From assembly GCA_964036045.1 (NCBI GenBank), contig OZ038393.1:50398429-50462428 (forward strand): a DNA stretch of 64,000 bases, in the 5' to 3' direction. Both the position numbers and the translations under genes were made by a program. A model generated the notes under the pieces. That model was not told the DNA's origin and did not search any database. It was given only the letters and a program-made list of their open reading frames with translations. Position 1 is the stretch's first letter. Each line of letters opens with the position of its first letter. Shown here piece by piece: positions 10,989-21,589 of the stretch. The DNA is from Eutreptiella sp. 'Long Island Sound 2002'. Taxonomy: Eukaryota > Euglenozoa > Euglenophyceae > Eutreptiales > Eutreptiaceae.

Positions 10989-11144
10989 AGGCCGAGGTTC
11001 AGCACCAGTAGTGCAGCCTTTCTTAGTGGATCATATTCGCTTTTTGAAGACGCCAAAGCCAAAACTGCCAGGTGTCGATGTCTGATTATGAAAACGGCTA
11101 TCATCAGGCCACCACAGCCGCGACACCAGGTCCCTCTGAACCTA

Positions 11145-11163
11145 TACACACACACACACTGTA

Positions 11164-11218
<55 letters not shown>

Positions 11219-11221
11219 GTT
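11145..11221. repeat. Compound microsatellite (CA)n(TA)n(TG)n
   Basis: CA repeats, then two runs of TA, then TG repeats, forming a near-palindrome that could extrude as a hairpin. The right-arm copy (33640-33713) differs in length, with a longer CA part and shorter TA part. Confidence 0.9.
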
Positions 11222-11664
11222 TATAGATGTAGACCCACAGACATTCCGGGAAAGCTTTTTGTTCCTTCTCGCCCTATACAGACGTTCCTTTCTTCCATTT
11301 CTTGCACATGTTCGAAGAATCCCAAACTTTTTGCTGTGCTGAGACCCAAGAATTGTCCGAGGATGTCTGTATTCTGGCTTGTGTCGTTCTTTTTTGAGAT
11401 TTTGAGATTCCCACGCGGTTAACCACGCACTAGTCAACAGAAAACGCCGGTGGTAGGCAAGCATCGGGGGCTTTCGTTCAAACCTGTTGGCACGACCTGA
11501 GGTGGTTCTAAGACGCCGCACCAAGGAACCCACTCAGCCACTCCGAGGAATCTGCCCCCTCCCCTCGGGGTGCCCTTCATGCAATAATTTGCAGCAAACT
11601 TAGGGACGGTGGCAAAATGATTGGGCCCGGTACTTTGTGGTATCCCATCACCTGCCTCAAAAGG

Positions 11665-11964
11665 TCAAGCGGTTCGCAAAACACATAAGTACCCACTCTT
11701 TGCAGTCGTACCCCGTAATCCAACCTTCACGTCAGGGAGTGCAATGAGGTGGGCAATTTTCATGAAATAATGGGTGAAATCATCAATCAAAAATCCTTGA
11801 ATTAGCAGTTGCACTACACTTTGGTTTCCTTGAGCATCATTGTCCTTGTTGCCTGTGCGCGCCGTAAAAGTGGTGTTGAAATTGAAAAGACATCTTCGCA
11901 ATGAACCTTCTCTCCTCAAGTTGTCATTTTCGAGAAACTGCAGAATGCATTTGCAAGGCTGCAA
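11665..11964 (-). pseudogene. Unrecognised coding-like frame, left-arm copy
   Basis: 99 codons with a protein-like C-terminal half (LIQGFLIDDFTHYFMKIAHL, then ALPDVKVGLRGTTAKSGYL). The right-arm copy (32900-33197, plus strand) is open too and differs by substitutions such as S/N and G/R. No domain was recognised. Conservation of an open frame in both arms gives weak support, since overall divergence is low. Confidence 0.3.
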
Positions 11965-12183
11965 TGATGGTACTAACTAAAACGTTAGGCAAGTCCGAGC
12001 AATATGGCACAAATACGATCAATTTGCAGGTGATTTATGGTTACCAGGTTCACCGCTCCCTAGTAAAATCGGGGCAAAAATTGCGTATGTTTTCCACCAG
12101 ACAAGGAAGGTGTTGGTTGTACTTTGCACGGCACCACGGCCTCCTACCACCTTCATGATGCATTCCACTTGACAAATGCCTTC

Positions 12184-12595
12184 CCCCCTATCCCTCCCTC
12201 GGGGTCATGTTCCCCCTTCCCTTTCCTCTTCCACCCTTGCGGGATGCTCCATTCCCCGCTCCAACACCAACCCGCTTAGCCAGATTCAAACCCCGCACCC
12301 GCAGGGCGAGCTTGCCACACCAAGCACTACCCTGATAATACCTTCTGCAACCCACACCGCCACACCCGGGGATCTCTCTCCCCCCCTATCCCTCCCTCGG
12401 GGTCCCGTTCCCCCTTCCCTTTCCTCTTCCACCCTTGCGGGATGCTCCATTCCCCGCTCCAACACCAACCCGCTTACCCAGATTCCAACCCCGCACCCCC
12501 AGGGCGAGTCTGCCACACCAAGCACTACCCTGATAATACCTTCTGCAACCCACACTGCCACTCCCGGGGGTCTCTCTCCCCCCCTACGTCCTATT
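12184..12595. repeat. 198-bp tandem duplication, about 2.1 units, left arm
   Basis: Two near-identical Pro-codon-rich units start at about 12186 and 12384 (CCCTATCCCTCCCTCGGGG). 198 is a multiple of three, so the frames across it stay open by repetition, not because they encode a known protein. The mirrored copy is at 32270-32690. Confidence 0.85.
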
Positions 12596-13319
12596 TTGAA
12601 CTCAACGTGGGTGACCTGGTACGCGAAGCCGTGGCGAGAGCTCAGGCTCCTGGCGGCCGGAGTCTCTGAAGCTGTATGTACACTGACCTCAACGGCACCG
12701 TTGAGAAGCGGCCTGGAAGCTGTAAGTGCCATTGCCACAGCAACGAAGGCCACATTTGCCGTCCCAGAAAACAACAGAGGCGTCCCTAGGCCGTAGATCC
12801 ACGGTGGTCAGCACCCTCCAGGATTCTCCGGAGCTCCGGATTTTCTGTTGCCCATGTCCATCCCTGATTACAAAAAAGGTCCAGAGATACAACACGCTTG
12901 TTGGCAACAAGAAGACAGTGGCTTTCTAATTTGTCGAGTGCGTCTGAATGCTAATTTAATTTAATTACATTAATCAATTCATTAATTAATTTGAAAAAAT
13001 CTGTCTGTCTTGCAATTTCATCAAAATGGCCATTCCCTTTGCGACAGATGCTTTCGCGGTAACGCAAAAGAGACATTTCCGTTTTCCTGCCTGAACGAAA
13101 ATTCTGAGGTTAAGTGAATCGAAACCCACAGTGCAGTCTTAACAGTGAGCACCTGGAATCCTGTGCTCCGCCCCCCACCTCCACCATCAGCCAGCCTCAA
13201 CATCACACCAAACCAAGTCTGCCTCCTCACCAAGGAGGCAGATCGCGGATCCCGGATCCGCTCAGGCGCGCGGGCCTGCCTGAACACTGGTCGCGCAGAC
13301 TACTGACCTTACCGCAGCG

Positions 13320-13402
13320 GTAAGCTCCTTACCTCTGCAGCTGCCTTGTGAAACGTTTCAGCAATAACAATAACAACAAAATACTGATGATTCTCCCACC
13401 AG
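13320..13402 (+). other. Candidate 83-bp spliceosomal intron in a gene relic, left arm
   Basis: The sequence starts GTAAGC after GCAGCG and ends TTCTCCCACCAG, with a branch-like TACTGAT about 15 bp upstream of the acceptor. Immediately after CAG the coding-like frame of 13403-13703 begins; upstream of CAG that frame has stops. The mirrored copy is at 31458-31540, also 83 bp. This is a candidate read by eye. Confidence 0.4.
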
Positions 13403-13703
13403 CTCAATGACAAAATTTTGCACCTTCAGGTTAGGATCTTCACGGCACGGCAGGAGGAAGAGTGGGGTGCATCCTTCCAAGATACTATGCTCAAGATTGT
13501 GCAGACTCTGCCACACCTGATTCCTTGGAATTGTGGAGCAGGTGCAGCGCTGGTGGGCTCAGATGTTCTGCGACGGTGACATCAACAAGGCTGTCGACCA
13601 GCGGGCTGTGTGTGCATGTGGTGAGGCCGCACTCAAGAATGGGCAGTTTGAAGCTTGCACAAGGCTCGCCGAAGCGTTTGCGCAATTTGTATGCTGCAGC
13701 TGA
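13403..13703 (+). pseudogene. Gene relic with one frame change, left arm
   Basis: The first part reads NDKILHLQVRIFTARQEEEW and continues to about 13540. The second part, one frame over, reads EQVQRWWAQMFCDGDINKAV and DQRAVCACGEAALKNGQFEA and ends at TGA 13701-13703. Both parts are strongly protein-like, and some differences from the right arm are synonymous (GTC/GTT, CGG/AGG). The frame change is present in both arms, so it predates the duplication or marks a missed splice. No family is recognised. The longer 121-codon frame at 13462-13827 overlaps this and looks less protein-like. Confidence 0.4.
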
Positions 13704-13954
13704 ACGCTCTTTCGTTCATCCTGCTGCCGTCAAGAAACGGGTGCCGTACACGGACGCCACAGCAAAGCAGCCGTTGGTAATATCAACCCCCCCCTGTCCT
13801 GTGCCTCTCCTACCCCACGGTCCGTGAATGGGTGAATCTTTTGGTCGTTGGCCAGATTTCACCATTGTGGAGTCCCCGAACATTTTGCCTTGATTTCGAG
13901 AAAGAGTTGTGCGGTTTCCGTGTCAACCTGCATCATAACTGTTGTGTTGCACGA

Positions 13955-14205
13955 CTGACACACACAGAGCGCGCTGACACACAACGAACACACAGACAGC
14001 ACGCTGACACACAACTGACACACAGAGCTGACACACAAATGACCACAGAGAGCGCGTGACACACAAGTGACACACACAGAGTGCGCTGACACACAAGTGA
14101 CACACAGACAGCGCGCTGACACACACAGACAGCGCGCTGACACCCAAAGGACACCTATGATGCGCGCTGACACACAACGAACACACAGACAGCGCGCTGA
14201 CACTT
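13955..14205. repeat. Minisatellite of GACACACAGACAGCGCGCT type, left arm
   Basis: Irregular units of about 20-35 bp built from ACACACA, GACAG and GCGCGCTGAC. The mirrored copy is at 30655-30915. Open frames rich in Cys, Val and Ser across it are repeat artefacts. Confidence 0.85.
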
Positions 14206-14209
14206 GTAG

Positions 14210-15369
14210 AAATACATCCGGGCATGGCCAATTGCCATGACATTTTCGTTGCTGCCTGCACAAGTGGGAAAATTGGTGCATTGTATTTTGGTCAATGTTT
14301 GCTGCCAGTGTTCAGCATGACTATTTTTTTCCAAAATATGTGGTGTTTTTCATGGTGAGCCTGTGTGGAATGTTCCCTATTGCTTGCTCTTTTTGTGGAC
14401 ACTATTGAACAATGCTTGTTTTTTCCTCCTCCTACTTTCACTGATGCCAAGACAGTCCAGTGTTGTTGGGGACATGCCATTGCAGTTTGGAGCAGAATTG
14501 ATGCAACACACTTCGCTACAACAGGACTTGGCTGGCAAAAATGATGACCAAACAACAGACACCAAAACATTTGTATATTGGAGCCATGTCTTTTGCAGGG
14601 GCAAGCGGAAAACCTCAATTGATAAGGCATTGGTTGCAAGTTAAAAGCTTTGTGCATTGGCAAAAGCATGCGATGCAAGAAGAACATGTTTGACACACAA
14701 TCAGGACGGGCATGGAATGCATGATTAGACAATTTTTGTATTGGCGAGAGTAGGGGCAGCATGTGTGTTCAACCCATTTTTGCATTTGTGAAAGCTAGGG
14801 TTTGGAACTCAATTCTGGTTGCATTTCTGAATAAATTAGTGGATTCATGTAGGAGTAGGGGTGCAAAGTGGTGCGAATTCCTACAGCAGTGCGGGTGCAA
14901 TGGAAAAAGCAGGGTGCATAATCTCAGCCGATTCTGGTGGCATTGGGGATGCATAACAACTGGGCAGGCTGCATAATCTCAGCGGATTCCTGTAGCAGCA
15001 AGGGTGCAGAATATTTCCGGTGGGCTGCATAATCTCACGCTTGACTGTGGCGCTGAAATTGCACAGACATTCATTCATTGAGAGGAAATGATAAAACTTC
15101 TGGAAAGTTAAATCCCTGGTTGGTTCCGTGTGGAGCTGACATTCGAATTCTACATGATGAAAAAGCTGGTTGACTCTGCGTCTATAATCGTGGTTCGGAC
15201 GCGGTCCCCCCCCCCCCTTCCCCACGCCCGCAGACCGTGCGTCCGCGCATGATGCGTACGGCCATACTACTAGGAATACACCTGAACCTGTCCAACTTCA
15301 GAAGTCAAGCCTAGCAAGGCCACGTTAGTACTGAGGTCGGAGACCACTGGGGAACACTGGGTGCTGTAC
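14210..15369. other. Unassigned arm sequence, left arm
   Basis: No gene, RNA or element is recognised here. It is AT-richer than its surroundings and mirrored at 29490-30650. Short repeats of the form GCATAATCTCAGC(G/C)GATTC with a Gly-Cys-like GGTGCA spacing occur at about 14917-15045. Confidence 0.5.
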
Positions 15370-16530
15370 GCTTTTTTATTGCCCCTTTTCCGGCACCCCC
15401 CCGCGGTGCACCCCACGTCCCCCCTCCAATCAGCTTCCTCCCCTCCCTCCCAACCTGCTGCACACATGGCGCATGTGCCACTGCGTGCCGCCATGCTCCC
15501 GGCGGCCCCCTTCCACGCCAACCCGCTGCCCGCGCCGTCTTGAGCTCATTTCAGGATATGGGTGACTCGGTAGGATCTGCCCGTTCCTAGACAGGCAGAT
15601 CCTACCGAGTCAGGTTAGGAACGGGCAGAGCCTACCGAGTCGGTAATAGTCACCCATATCCTAAAATGAGCTTTTGACACAGTAATCCCCCCCCTATTTC
15701 GAGGTTGCTGAGTCCAAAACGTCACTCATTTTGCGAATCCGAGACGGTGGCGTCGAGCTATGGGGAAGGGGGGTCCTAACGAGCGGTGGGGGGTCCGAAA
15801 AACCCTCCTGCCAAAATGCGGCTGCCACGCACACGTGATGACACGTACACCCTGAACGGAGGTACACTTCCTGAGTGTCTTTTTTTTTTGGGTATATGTG
15901 CACTCCTTACTAGGCAGCTTTGGTGCTTTTAGCGGCCTTTGTGGAGGCCAATGGGGCAATATCCTTCTAAAACCAAAGTCCTTGTCACCTGGAATCCGGT
16001 TCATAGGCTCATGCTCACCACCCATCATTGAGTCCCAACAAATGTCCCTCCCCTTTGCATAACACCCTGCCCTTCCTTCCCTGGGCGTATCGCGGCATGC
16101 GCTGCCCCGCCCCTCCGCCCCTCCCCCCTAGGGGGGTAGGATTTGTCCATGTCCCTCCTGCGCAGGAGACAACGGGGTGGGGTGGGGTGGGGGGGGGCAT
16201 GCGCGCAGTTGAGGCCGCGGTCACATTTTGTCGGCCCATTTGTGTGTGCTTCTTGCTTACTTAAGCCCAGGTTCACCGTTTGCAGGGTATCTTTGTCTGA
16301 TTGTGCCCCATGTGCGGCGCTTAACGGCCGAATCTGTTCGTTGCTGGCCCGCTCGGACGCGGACAATGATTTGTGCCATGTGATGTTTTTTCCAATCTGC
16401 TGCATTCCGTGACGTTGCCGATCGATGTGCACAGTGATACGCTGTATGGAGAGTGTTGTGTTGGGGACAGCTTGTTGTTGGGCTTCTAGTCAGCGTTGCT
16501 GGGAGTTCTGTTTTGTATTCTTTGCACCAT
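15370..16530 (-). repeat. Block X, copy 1 (tip of the left arm)
   Basis: A 1.16-kb block present three times: here reversed, and in plus orientation at 19480-20655 and 28311-29490. On the minus strand it starts CACGACATGGTGCAAAGAAT and ends in GGGGCAATAAAAAAG. It carries the 130-bp foldback and no recognisable gene. Conserved short frames in it are shared by all copies but have no known domain. Confidence 0.9.
15543..15672. mobile_element. 130-bp foldback element (MITE-like), copy 1
   Basis: Ends are inverted copies of AGCTCATTT(C/T)AGGATATGGG; the interior holds further inverted copies of ACTCGGTAGGATCTGCC and TAGGAACGGGCAG, so nearly the whole unit folds into one hairpin. Two more copies lie in the other X blocks. 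No target duplication can be shown, because all copies share the same flanks. Confidence 0.7.
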
Positions 16531-16539
16531 GTCGTGTTC

Positions 16540-18655
16540 TAACTGCTGATGGTCTCACACCTCAAAACAGGTGCCCAGACCCCTGAAATTTCTAGCTGCT
16601 GATGGTTTCACACCTCAAAACAAGTGCCCCGACCCTGAAATTTCTAACTGCTGATGGTCTCATACCTCGAAACAGGTGCCCAGACCCTGAAATTTCTAAC
16701 TGCCGATGATCTCACACCTCAAAACTGGTGCCCGGACCCTGAAATCTCTAACTACTGATGGTCTCACACCTCAAAACAGGTACGCAGACCGTGAGATTTC
16801 TAACTGCTGATGGTCTCACACCTCAAAACAGGTGCCCAGGGCGCTGAAACTTCTAGCTGCTAATCTTTTCACACCTCAAAACAGGTACCCGTACCCTGAG
16901 ATTTCTAGCTGCTGATGGTCCCGCACCTCAAAACAGGTGCCCACACCCCTGAAATTTCTAACTGCTGATGGTCTCACACCTCAAAACAAGTGTCCAGACC
17001 CTGAAATTTCTAACTGCTGATGGTCTCACACCTCAAAACAGGTGCTCACACCCTGAAATTTCTAATTGCTGATGGTCTCACACCTCAAAACAGGTGCCCA
17101 GACCGTGAGATTTCTAACTGCTGATGGTCTCACACCTCAAAACAGGTGCCCACACCCCTGAAATGTCTAACTGCTGATGGTCTCACACCTCAAAACAGGT
17201 ACCCGGACCCTGAGATTTCTAGCTGCTGATGGTCCCGCACCTCAAAACAGGTGCCCACACCCCTGAAATTTCTAACTGCTGATGGTCTCACACCTCAAAA
17301 CAAGTGTCCAGACCCTGAAATTTCTAACTGCTGATGGTCTCATACCTCGAAACAGGTGCCCAGACCCTGAAATTTCTAACTGCCGATGATCTCACACCTC
17401 AAAACTGGTGCCCGGACCCTGAAATCTCTAACTACTGATGGTCTCACACCTCAAAACAGGTACGCAGACCGTGAGATTTCTAACTGCTGATGGTCTCACA
17501 CCTCAAAACAGGTGCCCAGGGCGCTGAAACTTCTAGCTGCTAATCTTTTCACACCTCAAAACAGGTACCCGTACCCTGAGATTTCTAGCTGCTGATGGTC
17601 CCGCACCTCAAAACAGGTGCCCACACCCCTGAAATTTCTAACTGCTGATGGTCTCACACCTCAAAACAAGTGTCCAGACCCTGAAATTTCTAACTGCTGA
17701 TGGTCTCACACCTCAAAACAAGTGTCCAGACCCTGAAATTTCTAACTGCTGATGGTCTCACACCTCAAAACAGGTACCCGGACCCTGAGATTTCTAGCTG
17801 CTGATGGTCCCGCACCTCAAAACAGGTGCCCACACCCCTGAAATTTCTAACTGCTGATGGTCTCACACCTCAAAACAAGTGTCCAGACCCTGAAATTTCT
17901 AACTGCTGATGGTCTCACACCTCAAAACAGGTGCTCACACCCCGAAATTTCTAATTGCTGATGGTCTCATACCTCAAAACAGGTACCCAGACCGTGAGAT
18001 TTCTAACTGCTGATGGTCTCACACCTGAAAACAGGTGTCCAGACCCCTGAAATTTCTAGCTGCTGATGGTCTCACACCTCAAAACAAGTGCCCAGACCCC
18101 TGAAATTTCTAACTGCTGATGGTCTCACACCTCGAAACAGGTGCCCAGACCCTGAAATTTCTAACTGCTGATGGTCTCACACCTCAAAACAGGTGTCCAG
18201 ACCTTGAAATTCCTAACTGCTGATGGTCTCACACCTCAAAACCGGTGGCCAGACCCTGAAATCTCTAACTACTGATGGTCTCACACCTCAAAACAGGTAC
18301 CCAGACCGTGAGATTTCTAACTGCTGATGGTCTCACACCTCAAAACAGGTGCCCAGACCCCTGAAACTTCTAGCTGCTGATGGTTTCACACCTCAAAACA
18401 GGTGCCCGGACCCTGAAATTTCTAAATCCCGATGGTCTCACACCTCAAAACAGGTGCCAAGACCCTGAAATTTCTAACTGCTGATGGTCTCACACCTCAA
18501 AACAGGTATTCGGACCCTGAGATTTCTAACTGCTGATGGTCCCACACCTCAAAACAGGTGCCCAGACCCTAAAATTCTAACTGCTGATGGTCTCACACCT
18601 CAAAACAGGTGCCCAGACCCTGAAATTTCGAACTGCTGATGGTCTCACACGTCAA
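16540..18655. repeat. 52-bp minisatellite, about 41 units, with a 680-bp higher-order repeat
   Basis: The unit contains TTTCTAACTGCTGATGGTCT, CACACCTCAAAACAGGTGCC and CAGACCCTGAA. Diagnostic variants (CATACCTCGAAAC at 16661 and 17341; CCAGGGCGCTGAAAC at 16837 and 17517) recur at exactly 680 bp, showing that a block of 13 units was duplicated recently. It is not a CRISPR array: there are no unique spacers. Confidence 0.95.
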
Positions 18656-19479
18656 AACGGCACCAACACTAGGAATATTGAGTAGCGCGGAAATTGTGCC
18701 GTACTAGGTGGTTGCCCGGAAAGTTGTACGGATGGGGCTGGCGGGAGCCCGGGAAATTTTTGCCTGCATTTTGCCCTCCAAATGAGCCTCCAATATCGGG
18801 TTCGATGCCCAGGCCGACCTCGGTCCCCGGATTGAAAAACCGGGTGTCCGTCTTGGGGCCGCAAAGCGTGGAAGAAACGCCACCCCTGGAAAATATTCGG
18901 GAGCGGGGAGCATCGCACTTATGCCGAGTATAACACCATTTTATGCTAGGCGTCTAGGCACAATGTGGGTCTCTGAGGACAAACTGCAAAATGTCATGGC
19001 AAACCTCTTGCGTGGATCCACGTGGAAGGATCTTACATGGCATACATGGCGATGCTTGGGTCCAGCGACCATGTACAAGGCTAGAGGCAAGCCGCCAAGC
19101 ATCAAGGCATGGTTCAGGTGGAGGAGCACAAGGACGGCAATGGCCTACATCAACTGCCCGCCCCCAGGGCGCATCCGACAAATCCGACTTTTTAGCCTTT
19201 GGGTACAGGCCTATGCGGGTTACACAGAGGGATTTCCCGAAGGTATGTGGCATTGTACAGGCATGTGCACATTTGGAATCTCTAAGATTCTTGTCAAGGA
19301 GGGGGGCGGGATGGTCTCAGCACACTCAGAGGGAGATCTAGCTCCTAAGAAGGTGCCATGGCGGCCATGTGCGAAAATCATGACCTTCAATGAGACCTTT
19401 GTTCTGCACCATGGAAGTTTTTGGATACAGCTTGCAATAGACAGCACTGCGCACAAGACACAACTCATTGCTCACAGCA
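18656..19479 (+). other. Unassigned spacer between the 52-bp minisatellite and block X copy 2
   Basis: Single-copy in the window. A 278-codon frame (18921-19757) runs through it, but its last 90 codons are in block X, and no domain or compositional support is seen. Treated as non-coding unless transcript evidence is found. Confidence 0.45.
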
Positions 19480-20655
19480 CGACATGGTGCAAAGAATACA
19501 AAACAGAACTCCCAGCAACGCTGACTAGAAGCCCAACAACAAGCTGTCCCCAAGACAACACTCTCCATACAGCGTATCACTGTGCACATCGATCGGCAAC
19601 GTCACCGAGTGCAACAGATTGGAAAAAACATCACATGGCACAAATCATTGTCCGCGTCCGAACGGGCCAGCAACGAACAGATTCGGCCGTTAAGCGCCGC
19701 ACATGGGGCACAATCAGACAAAGATACCCTGCAAACGGTGAACCAGGGCCCAAGTAAGCAAGAAGCACACACAAATGGGCCGACAAAATGTGACCGCGGC
19801 CTCAACTGCGCGCATGCCCCCCCCCAACCCACCCCACCCCGTTGTCTCCTGCGCAGGAGGGACATGGACAAGTCCTACCCCCCTAGGGGGGAGGGGCGGA
19901 AGGGGCGGGGCAGTGCATGCCGCGATACGCCCAGGGAAGGAAGGGCAGGGTGTTACGCAAAGGGGAGGGACATGTGTGCGGACTCAATGATGGGTGGTCA
20001 GCATGAGCCTATGAACCGGATTGCAGGTGGGAAGGACTCTGGCTTTAGAAGGAGATTGCCCCATTGGCCTCCACAAAGACCGCTGAAAGCACCAAAGCTG
20101 CCTAGTAAGGAGTGCATCTATACCGAAAAAAAAGACACTAAGAAAGTGTACCTCTGTGCAGGGTGTGCGTGGCATCACGTGTGCGTGGCAGCCGCTTCAC
20201 GCGAACGCATTTTGGCAGGAGGGTTTTTCGGACCCCCCACCGCTCGTTAGCACCCCCCCTCCCCATAGCTCGACGCCACCGTCTCGGATTCGCAAAATGA
20301 GTGACGTTTTGGACTCAGCGACCCCTAAATAGGGGGCGGGTTACTGTGTCAATAGCTCATTTTAGGATATGGGTGACTATTACCGACTCGGTAGGCTCTG
20401 CCCGTTCCTAACCAGACTCGGTAGGATCTGCCTGTCTAGGAACGGGCAGATCCTACCGAGTCACCCATATCCTGAAATGAGCTCAAGACGGCGCGGGCGG
20501 CGGGTTGGCGTGGAAGGGGGCTGCCGGGAGCATGGCGGCACGCAGTGGCACATGCGCCATGTGTGCAGCAGGTTGGGAGGGAGGGGAGGAAGCTGATTGG
20601 AGGGGGGACGTGGGGTGCATCGCGGGGGGGTGCCGGGAAAGGGGCAATAAAAAAG
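19480..20655 (+). repeat. Block X, copy 2 (within the spacer)
   Basis: The same orientation as the right-arm copy (28311) and inverted to copy 1. It is preceded by TGCTCACAG, as is the 28311 copy. It ends at ATAAAAAAG, ten bases before five CCCTAA repeats, whereas the arm copies continue into arm sequence. Confidence 0.9.
20354..20483. mobile_element. 130-bp foldback element (MITE-like), copy 2
   Basis: Nearly identical to the copy at 29188-29317 and inverted relative to 15543-15672; inverted ends are AGCTCATTTTAGGATATGGG. Confidence 0.7.
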
Positions 20656-20663
20656 AGAAAGAT

Positions 20664-20695
20664 TACCCTAACCCTAACCCTAACCCTAACCCTAA
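20664..20695 (-). repeat. Interstitial telomeric repeat, five CCCTAA units
   Basis: Perfect CCCTAA units at 20666-20695 sit at the junction between block X copy 2 and the 47-bp repeat region. Confidence 0.95.
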
Positions 20696-20989
20696 AGAGA
20701 AATATTTTAATTTTTGGTTTTCAGGAAGTTTTCAAAGGCACGGAAAAACGGCAGGGGTTTTTAGCAAAGGAAAAGAGGACAAAAGGAAAAACAAACACCA
20801 GCAGCGCAGACAACCGCACAGCACAGCCTACCAGCACAGCACCGCAGGGCAGCACGGCACCGCAGGACACGGCACAGGGCGCAGGACACCACAGGACAAC
20901 GCACAGCACAGCAAGACACCAGGACACGCCAGAGCAGCACCACCACACCGCAGAACGCCCAGGGAGACACCACAACGCACAGGATTTGC

Positions 20990-21545
20990 GCTGCCAACTG
21001 CCCCCAGGCAGTGGGGCAGAGCGTTGCAGGAGTTCCACTGCCGACTGCCCCCAGGCAGTGAGGCAGTGCATTGCAGGAGTGGCACGGCCTGCTGCCCGAG
21101 GGCAGTGAGGCAGTGCATTGCAGGAGTTGCACTGCCCACTGCCCCCAGCCAGTGAGGCAGTGCATTGCAGGAGTGGCACGGCCTGCTGCCCGAGGGCAGT
21201 GAGGCAGTGCATTGCAGGAGTTGCACTGCCCACTGCCCCCCGGCAGTAAGGCAGTGCATTGCAGGAGTTGCACTGTCCACTGCCCCCAGGCAGTGAGGCA
21301 GTGCATTGCAGGAGATCCACTGCCCCCTGCCCCCGGGCCGTGGCGCAGTGTGTCGCAGGACTTCCACTGACCACTGCCCCAGGCACGGCGGCAGTGTATT
21401 GCATAAGATGCCAGGCCCGCTGCCCCAAGGCAGGGAGGCAGAGAATGGCAGGAGTACCACTCCCCACTGCCCTCAGGCAATGCGACAGTGTGAAGCAGGA
21501 TTTCCACTGCCCACAGCCCCCGGGCGGCGTGGCAGTGCGTTACAC
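20990..21545. repeat. 47-bp minisatellite, about 11 units
   Basis: The unit carries GAGGCAGTGCATTGCAGGAG followed by a CACTGCCC(A/C)CTGCCC segment; spacing of GCATTG at 21068, 21115 and 21162 gives 47 bp. Units degrade toward 21545. Long frames across it are by-products of the repeat. Confidence 0.9.
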
Positions 21546-21589
21546 TGCCCACTGCCCCCTGCCCGCAACAACCGTGCAGCAGGGCACAC

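Larger units (their letters stand above)
9367..16530 (+). repeat. Left arm of a 7.2-kb inverted repeat
   Basis: The reverse complement of this arm matches 28311-35396 and then, after the LINE, 42001-42087. Landmarks in mirrored order are the A/T-rich block next to telomeric repeats, the open frame at 10064, a CA/TA/TG microsatellite, the 198-bp duplication, the CACACAGA minisatellite, the 130-bp foldback and block X. The arms differ by scattered substitutions and small indels, for example TAG against CAG at 10637-10639, so they are diverged copies rather than one sequence read twice. Confidence 0.92.

Noticed and set aside
10880-11533. 217-codon minus frame with a His-Thr/Ile-Tyr tract
   Set aside because: Crosses the CA/TA microsatellite and is shorter in the mirror copy; it overlaps more protein-like plus-strand sequence.
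12176-12796. 206-codon Pro/Ser/Thr-rich frame
   Set aside because: Open because of a 198-bp duplication in C-rich DNA; the opposite strand is open as well.
13859-14281. Cys/Val/Ser-rich frames of 73-140 codons over the CACACAGA minisatellite, and their mirrors
   Set aside because: Several phases are open at once because of the repeat; no domain.
16540-18655. CRISPR-like look of a regular 52-bp repeat
   Set aside because: Units abut with no unique spacers, no cas genes are present and the DNA is eukaryotic.
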